Positions 35,326 through 45,449 of a DNA stretch of 64,000 nt are shown in pieces (the stretch's first letter is position 1; each line of letters begins with the position of its first letter). A program made the position numbers and the translations under genes. This DNA is from Prostheceraeus crozeri (lineage: Eukaryota > Platyhelminthes > Polycladida > Euryleptidae), in assembly GCA_907163375.1 (NCBI GenBank), contig CAJQUW010005372.1, forward strand, positions 5,001 to 69,000. Direction: 5' to 3'. The notes beneath the pieces were generated by a model. That model made no database searches, was not told where the DNA came from, and saw nothing but the letters and a program-made list of their open reading frames with translations.

Positions 35326-36869
35326 TTAATTGTACGTGCGCATTTCTCCACATTGAAATGTTTATAGCATTTGCGTCAGCAACCAAAAGTCTGTAATAAT
35401 CTCTCTGGTGCATGTTAAACATCCGGCTGGCTGTTTGATTATTATCTAACCACTTAATGTACCGATATTTCTTGTCCACCAAAGTCGGTTACAATTTAAA
35501 AGAAGACAACGAAAATGATGGTAAAGTCATGCTTTATGACATCGCTCATTTTGAGATGAATTTTATCAATAAAAACACAAACTGAATCATGTACTCACTA
35601 ACTCGTATTGTTCACGATTGTGGCTCTTGAGGAGTTGGAGAATTGGAGAACGAAGTAGAGTTGATTTTGCTAGCTCTTGTTTTGCAAAACGACGTGATCC
35701 TTTAACTTGATTGATGATAACAAAAATCTGCAAGTGTTGAACAACTCAGCAATGTCTTGCTCTTTCGTGTGTGAGATTTCTCATGTAGCACATGCAGCTG
35801 ATAGCTTCATGGCGCACGTCCGAATTGAATGAAGAACGCAGTCGAAACTGCATAACCGGGAAGAATACTCGAAAAAATGACTCACTCGGCAGATTTCAAG
35901 GAATATAAAGTGCGGGCGATTACTTTCCCAACATTTCTCTCACTTTGGATTCAAATTTGACATTTCAATAATTCTGTTAGCTATATTTTTGTTCATAATT
36001 ATTGATGCTGAGGGAAAAGGCCTTCCGTACTACACGCATTCGTGCTTATGTGCATGTGGGTGCGAAGTTCTTCTATACCACTTTCGCACAGAGCTTTTGC
36101 TTGGCAGTCTTATCTTGCTTTCAAATCTTCCAAGAGTTGCCAAGACAGTTTGATAAGTGCGAATTAGCTCATGAGAATGCCCTGCTTCCAGCTTAAGAGA
36201 CCCTCATGGAAAACTGTCAAACATTCAACAAACCCTATAACTACTGAGAAGAAATGTGACTTTCGCGACTGCAAATATTGTAATTTATTAGCGAATATTA
36301 CCTTCTGTCTTGGAGAAAAATGATAAGCTGTATCAAAAGCTGTAGTGATCACCTTGGCCTGGAGAAAGGTTTATAGGCTGCATCAGATTACAGCTGACTC
36401 AAGTTGCAGGCCTAGAACATAAACAACATGAGCGGTGGAGATTTTGATAGAAACTTTACAGGGTTACGTTAAAGTTTGATCTGGAGCTCCTAGAATAGGA
36501 GTTAGTACAGGAGCATTTAATCAATATTTTGATTGCTTACTATCTCATTCTATAAACTTGCCCGGTTGTAGTCTTGTACTAGATTTGATCGTGAATTTGG
36601 GGAAGTAGTTCAGGTAGTCCTTAGAATAGTCTCACTTACAAAGAGAATATACACAGTATAGCCCAATTTTCTTCATTTTCAAACCTTCGTTAATAGAATC
36701 TTTAACAAACGCGATCAATTACTTCTTACAACAATTGATCAGCAAGATGCTGCAATGATTTGTGAGCACTCGAAAGAAAACAATTCTTCAGTTTTCGCAT
36801 ACACGAAGTAAGCAAGTTCACTAATTTCCTTTATTCCGAAGAATAAAACTTATTTGATCTTCATATCAT
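35326..36869. other. Spacer without a recognisable gene
   Basis: Frames of 62 to 64 codons show no motif. I see no repeat ends or inverted repeats of note. Confidence 0.45.
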
Positions 36870-37410
36870 CATGGCATTACGACTGTATACATTTCTGGTA
36901 TACTTCCTGTACAAACGATAAAAATTCTGGGAGTGACTTTCTCTTCAGATCTAAAATGGGATTCTCACTTCGATATTGTCAACAGAGTTGCGTCACAGCG
37001 ACTGTATGCCTTGAGGATTCTACGTCCTGTGCTTGGTTCGATGGATTTAAAACGTGTATACTGTGGTTTGATCCTCTCTACTATTGAGTACTGTTCTCCT
37101 TTGTTCGTATCATTATCTTCTCGCAACAAGAATTTGCTGAACAAGATACAACGTCGTGCTCATCGAATTGTGTGTAGTCAAGAGTGCAATTGTACTTTCT
37201 TTCCGGACTTAGATTCCCGTCGATTAAATAGTGCTGTTCGACTTTTGCACAAGATCTCTACAAATCCTGACCATCCTCTGCATCGGTTGTGTCCGGTCAC
37301 ATTTGCTCATTCTGGAAGATTTCTTCAACCCGTTTCTCGAACCACACGCCGGCTTAATTCCTTTTTTCCGTATACAGTTGCTATTTCTAACAATTCTAAT
37401 ACATGGTAGA
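36870..37410 (+). pseudogene. jockey/CR1-like LINE 3' fragment
   Basis: A continuous frame begins with QTIKILGVTFSSDLKWDSH (RT motif E/thumb start). It continues through ILRPVLGSMDLKRVYCGLILSTIEYCSPLF and [12 protein letters not shown] to the C-terminal HPLHRL, SGRFLQPVSRTTRRLNSFFPY segment and a stop near 37407. This C-terminal signature is widespread in jockey/CR1-type LINEs. The catalytic part of the reverse transcriptase is absent, typical of 5' truncation. The noncoding 3' region ends in a CTTA microsatellite (about 37588-37606), a likely tail. It resembles the relic at 59462-60292 and probably belongs to a related lineage. Confidence 0.82.
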
Positions 37411-37610
37411 ATTACTTTCTTATAATGTCATTTCTATAATCGATTCTGGATTAACGATAAAGATTAAATTCTAATGGCTGTGCTTCCTGTTAGTTCATTT
37501 CTGCTGATGTTGCTCTTGTACGTTCATGTACAGAAATTTTATCGTGAAGCATAGTGTACATTATAATTCCCAATGTCTTTTGAAAATATACATTTACTTA
37601 CTTACTTACT

Positions 37611-38750
37611 GTGAGGTAAGGAAAAGAGATGACAATCGAAGCTTGCATCCCAGTAGAAGAGAATCAAAGGTGACCTACAAGGACACAACTGACCAGGTGA
37701 TCCGAACATGTTCGATTAGCATCGTCATGATCGATTGAGCTCAACGATCAACGTAATTCATTGCGACGCTCTGAAACTCTACCTTCCATTCTTCATCAAA
37801 GATAAAGTCTCTGATGTAGTATGAAATATTCAAAATATGCTGTGTGGTCGCCCGCGACCCCATCCTAAGTAATGTTGCATATTTTTTTAAAAAAGCCAGT
37901 AATTTTTATCTAAATGATAATATTCTTTTCGAAACATCAGTCTATCTATAGCTTAGTCTATCCACAAAAAATAAAATGCGCTACGTTGAGAAATCACGAG
38001 AAGTAATTTAAAGCGAGGAAAGGATGGGAAAGGAGACAGGGGTCAGCCCACCGTTGTTATGAGATTTAAAAATGCTCATCTGCGTAGAGATTTTACTTCA
38101 GGAATAGAGTCAACCAAAATACAAACTGTAAATTGTTTTGAATTTAGTCAATCCTGATATATCTACTTCGAATTGTTTAGATTTACTGTTAACACCGTCG
38201 GTTGCATAAAATTTCATCTCATCTGGAAATTCTGCCAACTTCCGTTGATAGAAGCGATAAAAGAAAAGGTTTTTTGCCTCTTGCATTAAAAAAAGAAGGA
38301 GATAAACTTGCAATTTCAAGATGAAGGTAATTACTATCACAATGCACCTTCTGCTAGTTGTCATCGCATTTCAGTATGCATGTAAACTTGTCTTCCATTT
38401 GTAATGCCATTGAAAATCGCAAAGGAAATATCAGATTCCAAATCAAACTAAATCAAATTACAATGTGATAGTGAACTAGAAACAGGTTAACTCATTGACG
38501 TCACTAGTTTACATGACGATCGAGATAAGAACTCAAGTTCCAGGCGGAAACGATCAATATCGTGTTCGGTAATTTCCGTTAGAATAAGATTTGTCACTGT
38601 AAGTTCAACGATGTTGCGTGACTCATCAAAGAGCATCAAGTACTTTTTAGTTGGCAACAAGCTTCATAAATCTTTTGATGAAATTTTTAAATGAACGAAA
38701 GAAAATTGTACTTTTAATTTTATCCAGCTAAACCAATTCGTGTTACCTTC
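37611..38750. other. Spacer without a recognisable gene
   Basis: The minus-strand frame 38110-38364 begins with a hydrophobic stretch (VIVITFILKLQVYLLLFLM), but no domain follows and no splice structure is apparent. Nothing else is supported. Confidence 0.35.
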
Positions 38751-38888
38751 ACTGTAAACCGCTAACTGACAATTGACAGACATTCCTCCTACAAGATCTA
38801 TTTTGTCGGTAATTGTTAGTTCCTGTAGGATGATTGCCACTGAACACTTACAAGAACTGACAGAAAGCGACAAAATGAATAGCAGTGA
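38751..38888 (-). mobile_element. Partial MITE with ACTGTAAACCG end
   Basis: This is the reverse complement of 50401-50538, with roughly 85-90% identity by eye. It starts with the terminal ACTGTAAACCGC and contains CAATTGACAGACAT, ATTTTGTCGGTAATTGTTAGT and GATTGCCACTGAACAC. Only one end of the element is present. A minus-strand frame over it (38664-38873) is repeat-derived. Confidence 0.75.
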
Positions 38889-41390
38889 TTTATAGCTTAT
38901 GTCTAGATAAATAAATCAGAGCTGTATATTTCGCAAAAAAGCGAATTTTCAATATTCTTCTACCTGCACTATGAAATCAACACATTCATAAAAGCAGAAT
39001 AATTGAATTCACAGCTTCATCGTGGGAATGAAACGATTTCCTCGCCATTGTCAGTATTTTTGTTGCACTTTTATTTCAACAATTTTTGTCATCTAGGTCA
39101 AGGATTATTTGAGATCAATCATGGCCATCACTATTAAGGAATCCATGGATCAATGACGACAAGCACAAAGGCTAGAAAATGATGAGTCAAAATTTTCTTA
39201 CTATCAAAAGCGAGTGAAACAATATCACATCATCCTCTATGTGTCTATACAATAATCGCGGTTTTGACTTGTAAATAGTCGCAATTATTTGGAGCATTTG
39301 GTGCCTTATCCAATCCAAGGTTTACTATTAATTGATTACGTCATGTATAAGACATTCTGTAAGTTTGCTTCAACCAAACCACATGTCAACTACGCAAGCC
39401 ACATGATTAATCAAAAGTCAAGAAACTTTCAAGAAGAAAGGTTTACATGGTTTGGGTATGATATTTTCTCAGAATCAATGATGCACAATTTTTGATAATT
39501 ATTTGATCTGAGAAATACAAATATCTCTGTTAGTCCAAATTGTAATGCGACTGTTGCATCAATTGTGTGCTACAACTGGATTTGGAAATTCGTTCAATAT
39601 TCTAGCTATAATATTTATTGAGAGGAATGATGGGACTGTCTTTCAGCCAATCATCTAAGGATCCAATTAGAAATGCATGTTAACTTCCTTGTGCCATCGA
39701 TTCCCAAGCACCTTTCATAGCATTGCTATGAAGTCAGCAAGTTGTTCCTAATCTTCCTAAAAGTGAAAATTAGACTAAGAGTCTTATTTTCACTTCTACC
39801 TTTTTAAGAAACAATTGAACTAACTTGCTTTTGATAATAAAATGATCTCCCGTGGACTGGTCAACTATGTGTTCATAATCTATTTTAGAAAATGAAGTAT
39901 GAATTTATTGATTAAGTGTAAATTGAATGACCTACGCTTCAACTTCAATGAGTGACATCTGACTGAGAAAAGTGACAGCAAAAAATGAAGTATTATCATA
40001 TCTATTCTGAAAGCATAACTGGTGGTAGAAACTAAGCAATTTTGGAACAATCTGCAGAAAAAGTTAAAAAAGTCTCGACGATCACTCATTTACATGTACA
40101 CAATATAAATTCATATATTATTATTTGAGATTACAGCATATGATTGTAGCATTTCATAGCGATGCCATCAAAGAATATGACTTGTGGCCAAAGTTGTTTA
40201 TGATGGTCTGTTGTTGGTTGACTAAATTTGGCGCGGAAATGATGACTGCATATATCGGATCACCTTTCCTCACCTTTTCCGGAGCTACTGCGTCATCATT
40301 TCCACGTCCCAATTCGAATTTCGTTTAATGTTAGGTCTAATGAACCTTATTAATTAAATACAACTAGCCGCCCAGCTTTTGTGAAATGTCAAAAAATGCC
40401 GAATCAACTCATGTAAATAGAACATTTTTGATCAAAATTTCAAATTATTTCAGTATTAGATCCAAAATATTGAAGTGAGCATGCTAAATTTTCTAGCCAA
40501 ATTCATAGTTTAATTGATAATCTCAATGCGCACTGGTCTTTAATCCTCAAACCTTTTCTTAGAAAATGGGACATAGTTTGCTAGCGCATGCCTTCACTTT
40601 ATGTATTTTCGATGCTTATGTCGGTTGTCGGGAATGGCTGGAGATTTACGTCAAGTTCGGGGTTTGATGAAAGCACATTCGGTCTTTTTGAGGAATATGT
40701 AATACTCAAATATTTTTTAACTTATTAAATGTGACTCAGACGACAGAGGTGAGGAGGACTAAATAGTCTGATTATCCGAATATTCGCGAAATCATTTCCG
40801 AATCGCATAATTGGATCAGAAATTATTTGCCAAACGAATAGGACACTCGAATCCGAATGGCGAAAATTTGTGAGATTCAGTGAAGTCGGCGTCGTCAATA
40901 TCTTACACTCTAAATGTTTGTTGTCGAACCCATTTTTCATTTCCTGCTTTACAACTTTGGCATTACACTTCAAACAATTTGCACATCACTAAGCATGGGA
41001 TATTCGAAATTTAGCGCACAACCCAATCGTTGACAACTGCATCTAAGTGAAAATGTGTGCGATTTTTGTGCTGTTGTTGTGTATTGTATTAACCCTTTCA
41101 CGCTCAAGTTAATTTCAAAATTGAGGTTCCAAATGTTTGAAAAAACATCAAAAGCTATTTGCGGGCGTTCTAGACATCTTACGAGGGTGGGGTGGTGATA
41201 GATCTCCTCTTTCTTTTGGTTGTACATTTTTGCCGCGCAGTTATACATTGCTGCGCAGTGTTGATCTGAAAGATGCAGGTCGAAATGATGCCAAAAGACA
41301 CAAAAAGGTTCAGCTTAACTTCCTTTCTACATTTAGAAGCCCTTGTAATGAACACAGAAATCAGACTTCGCTTGTTATTGAGACTATAAT
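38889..41390. other. Spacer with a 94-bp hairpin
   Basis: The hairpin at 39736-39829 is listed separately. Frames up to 92 codons (40970-41248, minus) have no recognised motif. The sequence is AT-rich. Confidence 0.4.
39736..39829. repeat. Imperfect hairpin, 94 bp
   Basis: The inner arms AGTGAAAATTAGACT (39762-39776) and AGTCTTATTTTCACT (39780-39794) match at 14 of 15 positions around a 3-base loop. The outer parts AGCAAGTTG and TAACTTGCT continue the inversion with more mismatches. It may be a tiny MITE or a regulatory hairpin; no target duplication is certain. Confidence 0.6.
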
Positions 41391-42113
41391 TGTCCGGCAG
41401 CCAGAACGAGTTTCTGCAGGGAACGAGGCCGAAAGTGAGACTTTCACAGAATGATGTACACCCTATGCCTGCTACGAATCTGCACGTCTGCCGAGTTTTA
41501 GTGAGTTCCTCTTCTTGTCAGACAGGATCAAAGAAAAATACATGTAAATCCAATAGGACCCAGATTGCAGGTTTTGGCTAAAATGAAATTTTGTATGTTT
41601 TCTCTGATTAAACGAAAAGTACTAAGCCCAGAGTCATAACTTTTGGCATGTAATGTCTTCAGGTAATTTTCTTTCATTTTCATGCATCCCTGTCCATATA
41701 GCTAAACGCATTCAGATTTGGCGAGCCTCTTCGTGTCGGCAAAGACAAACATTTTGAGCAACTTTATCCACATTCAACCACATTCTCACATGCATTGCCG
41801 ACAAAATGCATGATATAAGCACATGTACATTATAGGAAATGACCTTAAGACATTCCATGCCAAAAATTATGACTCTGGGCTTAATACTTTTCGTTTAATC
41901 AGAGAAAACATACAAAATTTCATTTTAGCCAAAAAATGCAATCTGCGTCACTTTGGATTTACATGTGTTTTTCTTTGATCCTGTCTGACAAGAAGAGGAA
42001 CTCGCTAGAGCTCGGCAGACGTGCAGATTCGTAGCAGGCATAGGGTGCACATCATTCTGTGAGTCTCACTTTCAGCCTCGTTCCCTGCAGAAACTCGTTC
42101 TGGCTGCCGGACA
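41391..42113. mobile_element. Complete foldback element with ~300-bp inverted arms
   Basis: The arms of about 300 bp begin TGTCCGGCAGCCAGAACGAG and end with the inverse GTTCTGGCTGCCGGACA. They remain highly similar along their whole length. A central region of about 100 bp contains the word GTTGAATGTGG in inverted form. ATAAT flanks both ends exactly (41386-41390 and 42114-42118), a 5-bp target duplication. Two more copies are in this window (6471-7036 and 13674-14009). There is no transposase frame; frames of 60 to 105 codons are by-products. Transcripts would fold into a long hairpin. Confidence 0.9.
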
Positions 42114-42118
42114 ATAAT

Positions 42119-42833
42119 GGACAACAGCCGGTTGTTGATGGTAATTCCTACTGCTCAGTAATGCGCCGATTGCTAGATCTTTAAAAGAAGCAAAATACTA
42201 AAGCCTTCAACAGTTGTTGATTCTTGCCACAAGGTGATTTGATGTTATCAAAATGCTTTTATATACAAAGAAAAATAACAATAACTGTGAATATTTACAA
42301 AGTATACTGATCAGCTGCCGGTATCTCCTCATTGTTAACCACTGGAAGCCGCCATTGTTTGGTGCCGCTGTCATAAAAACAAATATCCACGACGTTCTAG
42401 TCCTTTGTTATTATAGTGTCGGATTTCTATGGTTTTGAATTTCTATGAGATTCAGTGGCGGGCATGAAGGTCAGTTTGCGGCAAGCATGTTGACTGTAAT
42501 GTTTCTCTTTTATGTCCTAGGCCTTGGGAAACACTGGCCGATAGGAAGTTGTTGCAGCGGACTCCGGGTGAGACTCCGTCGTAAGCGGACTACAACAACA
42601 GCAGAAACGCTTTGAAATTGATGAACAATGGACATTCAGCAACCACAGCTGATGACATTTGATAGATTTAGATACAAAATGTTTTTGATGCCAGAAAAGG
42701 TACTGTACAATGCACAGAATAGACTGTACAAGGTGTGCTAGCTTTGGTTATTCCGATCAATACGGTGAAGTTCAAACTTCACGTGTACAATGTACATGTA
42801 AATGCATTTTCAGATAAGGCCATATAACGCCGA
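42119..42833. other. 3' flank of the PGRP receptor gene
   Basis: This should hold the receptor's 3' UTR on the minus strand. No canonical AATAAA or ATTAAA was seen in the first few hundred bases downstream of the stop, so the poly(A) site is unplaced. No other gene is visible. Confidence 0.4.
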
Positions 42834-45449
42834 CTACGAACTGTGCTCGGAATGTCTGTCAATCGACACCGTACTTTCACTCCTGTCAGACCATGTCCTG
42901 TGAAAGTGGATTGAGATATCGTTATTTACTTCACCCCTCACACTGCTAACCTCATCCTCATTTATTATTTGTTCTTCTTTCCACTTTTCACGCGTGATTT
43001 CAATTTTGTGAGGGCCACGTACTTCAAAAAAACGTTCATAAGCTGCTAGATTAAGACGAGCTGTGGCCGACTCCTCGGGACCGCTGTAGCAATAGTGCGA
43101 GGCTGCATGAACATTTGCATCCATTTTCGTTCCTGCTTCATGGCACACAGTTGGCCATTTACAAATGCAGTGATGCTCTAACACTTCTCTTGTTATCGTC
43201 TTGAGCTCTTCAACAACTGGAGAATGAATAATGTAGATGTGAGAAGTTGACTGCGTTTCCGGAACCAAAAGTAATATAGTGAAACATCTGCAGGATCTAG
43301 GACCTACTTTATCAACATCAAGAAGTCTGGGGAAATCATGTCTTTGTTTCCGTGCACAGTAGATCCAAAGGAGATGCATGCGATGGAGACACCGACAATG
43401 TGTGGTGTAAAGAAGACTGAGACGTGCCTCATCGGGGTCGATCTTCAATGTTAAAGGCTGTCTCACCTCACAAGGAGAAGTACATTCATCTAAAAGTCCA
43501 TTGATATATCGATCACTGTCAGCACCAATGTCCGTTAACAATCGATGAATTTCTGTTGCACGTGTTTTAACAAATGGACACCAATAAGCGTGACGTTTCC
43601 ACCGCAGCAGACAAGCAGTTATTGCAGCAATTAGTAAACCAACAATCGTTATTACAGATACAGAAATAAGGATGATTTCATCCTTTTTGGATTTTGGACA
43701 GTGGCTTCCTCTGTATTGGTATCGATGCCAGTTTTGCATAATATCATATAATGCCATTCCTGGAACTTTACTGGTTGACTTATAAATGTCACGGTGAGCC
43801 ATTATTTGGTAATGTGGATCTAGTAAGCCTTTCTTTTCAAGACAATGAATTAACTGTTTTGCTGCTTTTAAAGCCTTGATCTTGGGCGCCGTTGAGTTAA
43901 AGTCTCCTATAAAAGCAATTCCATAGCTCTTTGTATTATATTTATATGTATGAGCTCCAACATTGCCTTCTCCTCGTCCTTCGTATACCTTTCCGTCTCC
44001 TCCAATCAAATAATTGTAGCCGATACTCGACCAACTTCTATCAAGGTGAAATTGCTGTATTCTACGCACGTAGTCCTCACAGGCTTCGGATGTGTAACAG
44101 CGGTATCGCGGAGTATGCGTATTGAGAATCATGACATATATGGGTAATTTTTTAAACTTACTGTAACTTTCTGTTTGTGGCCTAGCAAACCATCCTGCTG
44201 GTCGAATTATCTCTGGACAGTTCGCCTCTCTGTGAGTGCTTTGAAATTCACAAGAACGCTGTGGCTGCAGTTTAAGTGAAGAAGGAGGTTCGTTGATCCA
44301 CACATATTCCTCACCGTCGTAAACGCGAGTCCATGACTCAAATGTCTTTGGTCTGTCCGTAGTCATCCAAAACGCTGCATCGGATGATTTGCGTCTTGTC
44401 CAAGGGAGAGAGAAATCGAGTTTTCCACAATGTTCTCTGGCAATTGTGAACGTTGCATTTGAGGGACTGACACATTTCCACCTGTTCTTCAAATGTCTTT
44501 TGTCAATGGGTCTTTTCCTTATCCTCCTTGTCACGCATTTACATTCAAAAGCAACGCCAGTGAAATTTAAAAGAGCATCTTCTACCTCGTAGTCAGGAAT
44601 AAAGTTCTGCACATCGGTGGACATTTGATCATGGAAACCTTTGAGGACGCATCGTCCGGTAGAAGCGTTGAAGTGAGCAACAGAGCATTGGTGCATTTCT
44701 TGGCATGTGTGTAGGCAAACATCTATGTCTAACGTGTAGAAATATGCCACTGTGGTTCCACTTTCCAATGATTTATGTCTTTGTACTGTCCATATTCCCT
44801 TACATTGGCTACGAGCATCGATGCAAAATTTTTGCTTTGGTTGAGAAAGTTCAGGACAACAGGTCCATCGACTGACGCAATTAGATTTGTTGCCTTTACT
44901 CAATTCTACGTCACTGTACATCATCATTTGACATGTTTTTTCAACATAGTCAAAATTGACGGTTTGACAACGTGGCTCGTTCAGACACTTTCTATGACAT
45001 TCTAAAACATGGGCAACATTTTCCAGTGGAGGTCCAAGGAATCGATGCTCATCCTTTATCTGTTTTCTCTCTGCTGATGTCCATAATCCTCGACAACGTC
45101 CTTCCCACGATGAACAGTCAGAGGACTTACAACACTTCCAAGTTCCCAGTATGTGACGTCTAGTTTGACTAGGAGCCAAAGATTTATACAGAATACATGT
45201 ATTTCTTCCTCTGAATTCCATTCCGACGGCCAACGGCTGCTCTCTGAAGAAGAATTTGCACTCTTCTTCGCTTTCTGCTGGAGAATTATCAAGAATTTCC
45301 GAATCGGCGAGAGAAACAAGTTGAGAATCCATGATAACCTTCCCAAAACAGCGACCTCTGGCGTAGTTGCAGATTGTTGGGTGATCATATGAATAGATTG
45401 ATTGGAAAAGAAATAATGCAAAAATATAAAATACTAAGCCTGACTTCAT
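42834..45449 (-). CDS. Transmembrane PGRP receptor with Apple-like modules, predicted non-catalytic
   Basis: This is a single uninterrupted frame of 871 residues. Residues 1-20 form a signal peptide (FYIFALFLFQSIYS). Three cysteine-rich Apple/PAN-like modules lie at about 27-108, 112-199 and 209-305. Residues 324-400 look like a reduced C-type lectin fold (WKC, REHC, WINEPP, C400). A PGRP domain spans about 411-578, with IGYNYLIGGDGKVYEGRG at 476-492, YGIAFIGDFN at 509-518 and AHRD at 551-554. Residues 591-616 are a transmembrane helix with Arg/Lys after it, and 617-871 face the cytoplasm. Tyr478 and His552 match amidase zinc-site residues. However, the first His of the usual HHT motif is Thr444 and the Cys of CPG is Val562, so zinc amidase activity is unlikely and peptidoglycan sensing is inferred. 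The start is set by the signal peptide. There are no introns, unlike the nearby lipase gene. Confidence 0.9.
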   Translation of the reverse strand: MKSGLVFYIFALFLFQSIYSYDHPTICNYARGRCFGKVIMDSQLVSLADSEILDNSPAESEEECKFFFREQPLAVGMEFRGRNTCILYKSLAPSQTRRHILGTWKCCKSSDCSSWEGRCRGLWTSAERKQIKDEHRFLGPPLENVAHVLECHRKCLNEPRCQTVNFDYVEKTCQMMMYSDVELSKGNKSNCVSRWTCCPELSQPKQKFCIDARSQCKGIWTVQRHKSLESGTTVAYFYTLDIDVCLHTCQEMHQCSVAHFNASTGRCVLKGFHDQMSTDVQNFIPDYEVEDALLNFTGVAFECKCVTRRIRKRPIDKRHLKNRWKCVSPSNATFTIAREHCGKLDFSLPWTRRKSSDAAFWMTTDRPKTFESWTRVYDGEEYVWINEPPSSLKLQPQRSCEFQSTHREANCPEIIRPAGWFARPQTESYSKFKKLPIYVMILNTHTPRYRCYTSEACEDYVRRIQQFHLDRSWSSIGYNYLIGGDGKVYEGRGEGNVGAHTYKYNTKSYGIAFIGDFNSTAPKIKALKAAKQLIHCLEKKGLLDPHYQIMAHRDIYKSTSKVPGMALYDIMQNWHRYQYRGSHCPKSKKDEIILISVSVITIVGLLIAAITACLLRWKRHAYWCPFVKTRATEIHRLLTDIGADSDRYINGLLDECTSPCEVRQPLTLKIDPDEARLSLLYTTHCRCLHRMHLLWIYCARKQRHDFPRLLDVDKVGPRSCRCFTILLLVPETQSTSHIYIIHSPVVEELKTITREVLEHHCICKWPTVCHEAGTKMDANVHAASHYCYSGPEESATARLNLAAYERFFEVRGPHKIEITREKWKEEQIINEDEVSSVRGEVNNDISIHFHRTWSDRSESTVSIDRHSEHSS

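Noticed and set aside
43931..45163. Several plus-strand and shifted frames of 63 to 121 codons inside the PGRP gene
   Set aside because: They are antisense or out-of-frame shadows of a clearly coding 871-codon frame.
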